Of a DNA stretch of 10,792 nucleotides, positions 1 through 5,630 are shown one piece after another. The translations under genes and the position numbers were made by a program. The stretch covers positions 1 to 10,792 of the forward strand of contig JAJRUY010000204.1 in assembly GCA_024277555.1 (NCBI GenBank), given 5' to 3'. Positions within the stretch are counted from its first letter, which is position 1. Each line of letters starts with the position of its first letter. Source of the stretch: Gammaproteobacteria bacterium. Lineage in GTDB: Bacteria > Pseudomonadota > Gammaproteobacteria > Chromatiales > Chromatiaceae. Under the pieces are notes generated by a model. That model had not been told where the DNA came from, did no database searches, and was given only the letters and a program-made list of their open reading frames with translations.

Positions 1-198
1 GCATGGCGTTTCCTGGCCTTGATGAAAATCCGCATATATTGTCCTTCTCGGCGCAACGGCTTTGAAATAAGCCACCGGAATGAACAGGTTTTCAATACGC
101 TGCTCTGACCTGTTGTGTCATCTATGCCGACAAGTTCTTTGCAATCGTTGGCAGGTTCCCTCCTGATCGGTTTCAATTTAAATTCAATTTATCGCTGA
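1..198. other. Upstream flank, no confident gene
   Basis: I see no gene that can be supported here. On the + strand two frames are open from the left edge: one ends with TGA at 106-108 (about 35 codons) and another ends with TGA at 63-65. Either could be the 3' end of a gene whose body lies outside the window, and the + strand terminator at 199-228 makes some upstream + transcript likely. On the minus strand an ATG at 35-33 is preceded by an AGAAGGA-like ribosome site and stays open to the edge for about 12 codons, so a divergent gene start is also possible. Too little is visible to choose. Confidence 0.3.
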
Positions 199-228
199 CC
201 CGAAGCAATAGCCATGCTTCGGGTTTTT
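199..228 (+). terminator. Intrinsic (rho-independent) terminator
   Basis: A perfect 9-bp stem, CCCGAAGCA (199-207) with TGCTTCGGG (215-223), encloses a 7-base loop and is followed at once by five T residues (224-228). This is the classic form on the + strand; the minus strand has no T-run after the hairpin. It should end a transcript entering from the left edge and insulate the exporter operon that starts about 35 bases later. Confidence 0.85.
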
Positions 229-263
229 CTTCTGCTTCAGGAACTCTGGTAAGATTGCGAACC

Positions 264-1091
264 ATGCCAAGCATCGCTTACCCCTCGCAGTCAAGACAGT
301 CCGTACTGTTCATTACTCTGGATTCCTGCCGCTACGACAGTTTTGTTTCTGCGGACTTGCCTGTGCTGGGACAAATCGGGAAAGTACACCGGACGATGGC
401 GCCGGGGAATTTTACCTACTCTTCCCACATGTCCATGCTCATGGGGTTCACGCCGGGAGATGCGCAATCCCGTGAAATTGGGGTGAACCCCAAATATGGC
501 AAGATCTTTCGCATGAGCCAGGGTGGGATCGCCGGGCGGGGTAAAGAATACTTCCTGTTGCAGGGAAAAAATATTGTTGATGGTTTTGCGCGCCAGGGTT
601 ACCGCACCATCGGCACAGGTGCCGTGGGCTGGTTCAATCCAGATACCGAGACAGCGGGCAATTTGATTGCAGATTTTCAGGAATTCTATTATCCGGGCGA
701 TCCCTGTGTAACCTGGACACTAACCCAACAACTCCAGTGGCTGAGCGAGCAGTTGTCGAATGACAGTGGCTCCGTGTTTGCTTTTCTGAATATCGGTGAA
801 ACTCATGTGCCGTATTATTTTGAAGGCGCACCCTGGTCATCAGATGACAATCCCTGCATACCGTTTGGGACGAATAACAATGCTGAAGAAGCCCGCAGGC
901 GGCAGATTTTGGCGCTGGAGTGGGTGGATACGCAGTTGGAGCCGCTGCTGGAAGCTTTCTCGAAATCCACGGTGGTGGTTTGTGCAGATCACGGAGATTG
1001 CTGGGGCGAGGATGGCCTCTGGGAGCACGGGATTTCTCATCCGAAAGTGTTGGAAGTGCCGCTGTTGTTCCGTATTGGGAAAATCCCATGA
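264..1091 (+). CDS. Compact sulfatase/alkaline-phosphatase-superfamily enzyme
   Basis: This 275-residue protein has the metal-binding layout of the sulfatase/phosphoglycerol-transferase branch of the alkaline phosphatase superfamily. Near the N-terminus is LFITLDSCRYD (D20 and D25, numbered from the ATG at 264). Next comes GNFTYSSHMSMLMG, in which T51 is the likely nucleophile position. Near the C-terminus is a CADHGD...WEHG block with D242, H243 and H255 as candidate metal ligands. It lacks the Cys/Ser-x-Pro-x-Arg sulfatase signature, so the bond it breaks or transfers (sulfate, phosphate or phosphodiester) cannot be stated. There is no signal peptide or membrane segment, so a cytoplasmic location is inferred. 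It is shorter than typical members and stops just after the VPLLF strand, so the usual C-terminal subdomain is missing. A TTG at 255 in the same frame, with AGGA at 239-242, is an alternative start. Its stop overlaps the permease start by ATGA. Confidence 0.8.
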   Translation: MPSIAYPSQSRQSVLFITLDSCRYDSFVSADLPVLGQIGKVHRTMAPGNFTYSSHMSMLMGFTPGDAQSREIGVNPKYGKIFRMSQGGIAGRGKEYFLLQGKNIVDGFARQGYRTIGTGAVGWFNPDTETAGNLIADFQEFYYPGDPCVTWTLTQQLQWLSEQLSNDSGSVFAFLNIGETHVPYYFEGAPWSSDDNPCIPFGTNNNAEEARRRQILALEWVDTQLEPLLEAFSKSTVVVCADHGDCWGEDGLWEHGISHPKVLEVPLLFRIGKIP

Positions 1092-1843
1092 CTCCCCACT
1101 ATCTGCAGCTGATTTTGTACAAGACCAGGGCCGATCTCAAGGTGGAAGCCGCCAGAGGCTACATGGGAATGTTGTGGTGGGTGCTGGAACCGGTGCTGTA
1201 CATGGGAGCCTTCTACATTATTTTTGCCGTGGCCCTGCAGCGGGGTGGAGAGAACTTCGTTCCCTGGCTGCTCATTGGTTTGGTGACCTGGAAATGGTTT
1301 GATACCACGGTGCGTATGTCCCTGAACGCGATCACTGCGGGTAAGGGGCTGATGTCCCAGGTGTATCTGCCCAAGGTTTTTTTCCCGGCGGTGGTGATTC
1401 TCAAGAATACGGTGAAATATCTGGTAACCTTGGGGATGTTGCTGGTGTTTCTGTTGTTCTATGGAACGGGATCCTGGTCATGGTTGGCCATCCCTCTGCT
1501 GCTGGTGGTGCAACTGCTGCTGGTATGCGGGGTGACGTTTAGTGTTGCTGCGGTGACGCCCTTGTATCCTGATCTCAAATTGCTCATGAGCAATGTACTG
1601 ATGCTGATGTTTTTTCTGTCAGGCGTGTTTTTCGACACCAGCAATCTGCAAGGCTGGCTGGGGGTACTGCTGGATTTCAATCCCATGGTGCATATCATCC
1701 ACGCCTGGCGCGATGCGCTGTTGCTCGGGCAGTGGCCGGATATGGTCGGTCTGACTGTGGTGCTGTTGTTTTCTGTTGCCATGTGCTGGCTGGGGCTGTT
1801 CCTGCTGCGTCGTTATGATCGTCTCTACCCGAGGCTGGCATGA
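1088..1843 (+). CDS. wzm: ABC-2 type polysaccharide exporter permease (Wzm/KpsM-like)
   Basis: This is the membrane subunit of an ABC transporter that moves a lipid-linked polysaccharide across the inner membrane. The 251-residue protein shows a short amphipathic N-terminus rich in basic and acidic residues (to about residue 25), then about six hydrophobic segments near residues 29-50, 58-72, 105-127, 132-156, 165-184 and 219-240. The segment FNPMVHIIHAWRDALL (about 197-212) matches the conserved 'NP...R' region before the last helix in this family. Length and topology are normal for Wzm/KpsM. I chose the ATG at 1088 because it gives the familiar start and an ATGA overlap with the upstream enzyme; a longer in-frame reading from 920 lies wholly inside the upstream gene. 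Its stop overlaps the ATPase start in the same way, so the three genes are almost surely translated together. The symbol is by family role; KpsM or RfbA-type names would be equally defensible. Confidence 0.9.
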   Translation: MTPHYLQLILYKTRADLKVEAARGYMGMLWWVLEPVLYMGAFYIIFAVALQRGGENFVPWLLIGLVTWKWFDTTVRMSLNAITAGKGLMSQVYLPKVFFPAVVILKNTVKYLVTLGMLLVFLLFYGTGSWSWLAIPLLLVVQLLLVCGVTFSVAAVTPLYPDLKLLMSNVLMLMFFLSGVFFDTSNLQGWLGVLLDFNPMVHIIHAWRDALLLGQWPDMVGLTVVLLFSVAMCWLGLFLLRRYDRLYPRLA

Positions 1844-2526
1844 GTCCAATTCTCGCATTGGATAGCGTGGGAGTCGCTTACCGGCGTGGGCGCAGCTTGC
1901 GCAGCGGAGAGCTGTACTGGGCGCTGAAGGATATTTCCCTGTTACTCGAGCATGGTGAAACTCTGGGGATCATCGGTCGTAACGGCGTTGGCAAGACCAC
2001 CTTGCTGAAGGTGATTGCCGGCATCATTGCGCCGGATCGGGGGCAGATCAACAACGCCGGGGTCAGTGCCTCCCTGCTGTCCTTGCAGGTGGGCTTCGTG
2101 CCATTGCTCACCGGGCGGGAGAATGCCATTTTATCCGGGATGTTGCTGGGCGCGCCGAAATCCCGCATCGAGGAAAACATGGATGAGCTTGTGGCCTTTG
2201 CAGAGCTGGAAGAGTTTATCGATGAGCCGGTATCCAGTTATTCCGCAGGGATGCGCGCCCGTCTGGGATTCTCCGTAGCCATGCAGGCGAACCCGGATGT
2301 TCTGCTCATAGACGAGGTGCTGGGCGTGGGTGATGCGGCTTTCCGCAAGAAATCTTCGCAAGAGATTCAGCGCAGAATCCGCTCCAACCGCAGTGTGATA
2401 CTGGTGTCGCATAATACCCAGGTGATGGCCAGGCTCTGTGATCGTGTGGTGTGGATCGAGCAGGGGGTTTCCCGCATGCAGGGTGAGGCCGGGGAGGTGC
2501 TGGCGGATTATGAGGCTTCTGTCTGA
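1840..2526 (+). CDS. wzt: ABC polysaccharide exporter ATP-binding subunit (Wzt/KpsT-like)
   Basis: This is the nucleotide-binding subunit that powers the permease encoded just upstream (ATGA overlap at 1840-1843). In its 228 residues the full ABC set is visible: Walker A GRNGVGKT (46-53), a C-loop YSAGMRARL (134-142) of the polysaccharide-exporter type rather than the usual LSGGQ, Walker B VLLIDEVLGVGD (154-165) and the H-loop histidine H191. A stretch RRGRSLRSGELYWALKDIS precedes Walker A, as is usual in this subfamily. It ends soon after the ATPase core, so it lacks the extra C-terminal carbohydrate-binding domain of Wzt proteins that recognise capped O-antigens. By family knowledge this fits KpsT-like capsule exporters or short Wzt exporters. 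Its last 19 bases overlap the 3' end of the convergent gene on the other strand. Confidence 0.92.
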   Translation: MSPILALDSVGVAYRRGRSLRSGELYWALKDISLLLEHGETLGIIGRNGVGKTTLLKVIAGIIAPDRGQINNAGVSASLLSLQVGFVPLLTGRENAILSGMLLGAPKSRIEENMDELVAFAELEEFIDEPVSSYSAGMRARLGFSVAMQANPDVLLIDEVLGVGDAAFRKKSSQEIQRRIRSNRSVILVSHNTQVMARLCDRVVWIEQGVSRMQGEAGEVLADYEASV

Positions 2527-4367
2527 ATTTTCTGCATGGCCTCCATGCAGGCTTCCCAGGCCTGAATGCCTTGGGCAAAGCTGACCCACAAGGTGCGCGC
2601 CAGGGTTCTTTGCTCGTCTTCCTTTCCCGGAATAGCCCGGAAGCCTGTTGGCAATGGCGTGGCCAGGCTTTGCCTGCCTGCCTGTACGATATTCTGTAGG
2701 TCGTTCTTCCAGAAATTCGGTGCGTCTGCACTGGTTCTCAGTACCTGATTGATTCTGCAGTTCTGTGTGGTGCGCAGCCCCAGGGTCAGCCGGGCGATCT
2801 GTTCCGTCAGGGACTTGTCTGATAGCTTGCCCAGGCTGGAAAAAAAACTGCCGCAGGCATGCAGGCGCTCGCCTGGGGAGTCGGGAAGCAATGGTGGCGG
2901 ATCCAGAGCCAGGGCATCCGAGGAAAAATCCAGCAGGCCATAGCTTTGTGGTTCCAGCGCCAGGTCTTTTTCCCACTGCCGCTGTATTGCGGGGAGATGG
3001 GGTACGGCCCAGGGGGAGTCCAGAAACAAGCCCTGGGGATGCAGGAAATGGAGCATTTCTCCAAATAGCAGGTCTTCGTTTCTGAACAGGGGGAAAAAGG
3101 GAGGCACCAGATGGCTGGCATCGATTCCCGTCATCGGGGACATCAGGGAAAAACGGTGCCGAAACGTGGGGCCGAAGCTGCCCAGCCAGGAGTTTCGTGC
3201 AGTAATATGGCGCCGGTAGTCCGGCTCGGATGCCAGCAGCTGTTTTCTACAAGCTTCGGGTAATTGGTAAATCCAGTAGTTTGATGCCGTGCCCGGATCT
3301 CCTGCATAACCGCAAGAGGTAAGCAGGATCCTGGAGTCAGCCCTCACATGAGGGAAATCTGCCGGATGTAAGCCGCGCAAGGCGCTTTGCCGGAGAACCT
3401 CTGTTCCTACCAGGGAAAGTGCTTCCGCCAGTGTCGCACCCAGAGCGGTGCCGAAGCTATCTGCGCTGGGATCTGCGTTTTCTGTATTGTAAAGTGTGTG
3501 CCACTCACTATTGGAGCGGAAAAACTCCGCCCGCCGTGGCTGGGAGGTAATGACTGTTTCCTGGTAGTTTTCCGGAGGCTCGACGCGCTGGAACAGGGTA
3601 TCATCATCGATCAGTACTACCTTGCGTCCGGCACCGAGCAGCAGCCCCCAGTTGCGGCTACGGCCATAGGAAGGGATGGCCGGATTGTCCTGGTAGCGCC
3701 CCAGAAGAAAATCAAGGCCTTCGGTATGTTCAGGCAGCTGTTCCTTCAGCTGACCCAAAACCCTGTTTTGTTCTTCGATGCCAAAGTAGCGCAGTTTCAC
3801 GCCATGAGCAGCAGAAAATTCCCTGCAGATATCCTGATTGGCGTTGCGGCTCTCCTGTTGCCGGGAATCGTCGATTACATAATAGAGATTGTGTTCAAGA
3901 AATTCATGGTTGGCAGCCATGCTTTCCAGCAGCCGGGAAAGAGATTCCCTGCGGTCGCAGCTGAGGATGCAGAAGCACAGACCTGGTGGGGAAGACCGGG
4001 TGATGGGCGCAGGCTTGATGCTCGCCACCTTGTCTTGCGCCGAAAGCATTAACCCCGCTTGCCGGATGCTGCTGAGTGCCTGGCGGATATCCTCGGACTC
4101 GTCCTTCAATTCGGGTATTTCCCGGCCGATGTGTTCGGCATGTTCCGCCATGGTTCTAAATTCCCGGCACAGATGCAGGGAATACAAAACATCGTTCGTT
4201 ACCACGATTTGCTGGCCGCTGTGCTTGCTGCGAATCAATACCCGCTGTTCCGGTAGCGGAAATTCCTGGCAGTCATCAAAGGCGATGAGCTCTTCTTCTG
4301 CGGATATCTGCGGTGCCGGACTTATATTGTAATTAAAGGAAAAGTTGTAGTTCACTGTGTCATTCAT
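2508..4367 (-). CDS. PqqD-like domain fused to GT-A glycosyltransferase-like protein
   Basis: A 619-residue protein, the only minus-strand gene in the window. Residues about 20-112 resemble a PqqD-like winged helix: a QQIVVTNDVLYSLHLC strand-helix, a middle helix, then EDIRQALSSIRQAGLML, which matches the usual 'V...L..L...GLL' end of that fold. Residues about 128-450 look like a GT-A glycosyltransferase: FCILSCDRRESLSRLLESM at the first strand and helix, YYVIDDS, then GRSRNWGLLLGAGRKVVLIDDDT with an acidic metal-binding triad D254-D256, and later FRNEDLLFGEM (about 428-438), where the ED pair could supply the catalytic base. Residues 450-619 are mostly helical and not recognised. The first 15 residues alternate Asn with Phe/Tyr. 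There is no signal peptide. The ATG at 4367 has only a weak ribosome site. Its substrate is unknown; an alternative is a non-glycosyltransferase GT-A-fold protein. The glycosyltransferase-like fold is fairly sure, the PqqD-like call less so. Confidence 0.75.
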   Translation of the reverse strand: MNDTVNYNFSFNYNISPAPQISAEEELIAFDDCQEFPLPEQRVLIRSKHSGQQIVVTNDVLYSLHLCREFRTMAEHAEHIGREIPELKDESEDIRQALSSIRQAGLMLSAQDKVASIKPAPITRSSPPGLCFCILSCDRRESLSRLLESMAANHEFLEHNLYYVIDDSRQQESRNANQDICREFSAAHGVKLRYFGIEEQNRVLGQLKEQLPEHTEGLDFLLGRYQDNPAIPSYGRSRNWGLLLGAGRKVVLIDDDTLFQRVEPPENYQETVITSQPRRAEFFRSNSEWHTLYNTENADPSADSFGTALGATLAEALSLVGTEVLRQSALRGLHPADFPHVRADSRILLTSCGYAGDPGTASNYWIYQLPEACRKQLLASEPDYRRHITARNSWLGSFGPTFRHRFSLMSPMTGIDASHLVPPFFPLFRNEDLLFGEMLHFLHPQGLFLDSPWAVPHLPAIQRQWEKDLALEPQSYGLLDFSSDALALDPPPLLPDSPGERLHACGSFFSSLGKLSDKSLTEQIARLTLGLRTTQNCRINQVLRTSADAPNFWKNDLQNIVQAGRQSLATPLPTGFRAIPGKEDEQRTLARTLWVSFAQGIQAWEACMEAMQKIQTEAS

Positions 4368-4469
4368 GATTCATCTGGCCGGGGAAAACACGTATCATCC
4401 AGGATATGTGCGAAGCTTACCTGATTCTGAGCGTTTCTGCCCCTGCGGCTACGGAAGGAGTATCCGGCC
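4368..4469. promoter_or_regulatory. Divergent intergenic region with strong RBS for the sulfotransferase gene
   Basis: These 102 bases separate the divergent PqqD-like/glycosyltransferase gene and the sulfotransferase gene, so promoters for both should lie here, although I see no convincing -35/-10 pair on either strand. A good ribosome site, GGAAGGAG (4453-4460), sits 9 bases before the ATG at 4470 and fixes that start. The minus-strand gene has no comparable site. Confidence 0.5.
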
Positions 4470-5630
4470 ATGCCTGAACAGCGAACCCTGATCCTGGTGC
4501 TGGGCATGCACCGCAGCGGCACTTCGGTGCTGACCCGGGTGCTGAACCTGCTCGGTGCCGACCTGGGAACAAAACTGCTGCAACAGCAGCCAGACATCAA
4601 TGCCAGGGGATTCTGGGAGCATGAACAACTGATTGCCATCAACGAGGATTTGCTCTCGATGCTGGGGCGAAGCTGGTATGACTTCCAGCCTTTGCCACGG
4701 CGCTGGGGGGCTGATGATCGAATCAGCACATTGATGGTGCGGGCGGTTGATTTTCTGCAGCAGGCTTTTGCAGATAATGCACTCCTGGCGGCAATTAAAG
4801 ACCCCCGCCTGTGCCTGTTGCTACCGTTCTGGAAGGAGGCAGCGCAACGGGCGGGATGGAGGCCCGTAATTGTTCTGGCTACCCGTGCGCCATGGGAGGT
4901 GTCCGCATCCCTGTGCCGCCGTGATCCCATGGACAGCGCCAGTGCAAACTTGTTGTGGCTGCGCTATACCAGGGACAGCGAACAGGCCAGCCGTGATCTG
5001 CCGCGCAGCCGCGTGGATTATGCGGCCCTGCTTAAAGATTGGGAAACGCTGCTTGAGCGAACTGGCAAGGAGCTGGATATTGCCTGGCCTCATTCCGTGG
5101 AGGAGGCCAGAGAAGCGGTGGCAGCAGAAATTGATCCTGGCTTGTATCACCAGCGGGAGGTACCTGGCGAGACAAAGAGCCAGCTGGAGACGATGGCTGA
5201 ACAGGCGTATAAGCTCATGCAAGCAGAAAAGCCGGATCACGCAGCGTTGAATACAATCTGGGAGGATTTTGACAGGTTTCTCCAGGAATGTGCCGTGCTT
5301 GCGGCCAGCCTGCAGGAGGCCAATCACAGGCTGTTTTCAATCACCAATGAATTGCAGGCGTTGGGAACAAGCCATCAGCAGGCGCTGGAAGTGATTGCGC
5401 AAAAAGACCGGCAGCTGGAGGGGCTGGCAGGTGAGCTGGAGCATGCCGTTTCTGTAGTGGAGAAACGGGATGAACAATTACAGAAGTTGGCATCAGAACT
5501 TGAACACGCTGGAACTGTGGTAAAGGAGCGGGATGCTCAATTGAAACAGTTGCAGGATGGTTGCCATAAATTGCGTAGCCATGTGGCAATCAAACTGGTG
5601 GCCAAACTTTTCTCTCTGGACAGCAAATGA
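4470..5630 (+). CDS. PAPS-dependent sulfotransferase family protein with coiled-coil tail
   Basis: The enzyme is predicted to transfer sulfate from PAPS, most likely to a sugar of the locus glycan. The 386-residue protein begins with a beta strand and P-loop, LGMHRSGTS (11-19), the 5'-phosphosulfate-binding motif of this family. It then has a KDPR motif (110-113) followed by LCLLLPFW, as in many bacterial sulfotransferases of polysaccharide loci, and VLATRAPWEVSASL, typical of the region after it. From about residue 265 it becomes a long coiled coil containing a 21-residue tandem repeat: copies at 311-331 and 332-352 and a half copy at 353-363, each with a K/R-D-x-Q-L-x-x-L core. It ends in a short basic-hydrophobic stretch. 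There is no signal peptide, so it should act in the cytoplasm. The start is set by the GGAAGGAG site. Its stop overlaps the next gene by ATGA, indicating translational coupling with the double glycosyltransferase. The acceptor cannot be deduced. Confidence 0.85.
   Translation: MPEQRTLILVLGMHRSGTSVLTRVLNLLGADLGTKLLQQQPDINARGFWEHEQLIAINEDLLSMLGRSWYDFQPLPRRWGADDRISTLMVRAVDFLQQAFADNALLAAIKDPRLCLLLPFWKEAAQRAGWRPVIVLATRAPWEVSASLCRRDPMDSASANLLWLRYTRDSEQASRDLPRSRVDYAALLKDWETLLERTGKELDIAWPHSVEEAREAVAAEIDPGLYHQREVPGETKSQLETMAEQAYKLMQAEKPDHAALNTIWEDFDRFLQECAVLAASLQEANHRLFSITNELQALGTSHQQALEVIAQKDRQLEGLAGELEHAVSVVEKRDEQLQKLASELEHAGTVVKERDAQLKQLQDGCHKLRSHVAIKLVAKLFSLDSK

Noticed and set aside
148..177. Promoter-like TTGGCA followed by TTCAAT
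   Set aside because: The spacing is 18 and the -10 is only four of six; any transcript would run straight into the terminator at 199-228.
250..255. TAAGAT as a -10 box giving a leaderless sulfatase-like mRNA
   Set aside because: Only four of six matches and no acceptable -35 at the correct distance.
634..1089. Minus-strand 151-codon open frame opposite the sulfatase-like gene
   Set aside because: Its product is low-complexity, basic and without any recognisable motif, while the + strand frame has clear family motifs across the same bases.
2131..2976. Long minus-strand frame (281 codons) across the ATPase and the convergent gene
   Set aside because: It is antisense to the ATPase motifs and out of frame with the 619-residue gene; its product resembles no protein family.
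3387..4052. 221-codon + strand frame inside the PqqD-like/glycosyltransferase gene
   Set aside because: The minus-strand reading has coherent glycosyltransferase motifs through this stretch; the + frame is a shadow with scattered cysteines and no motif.
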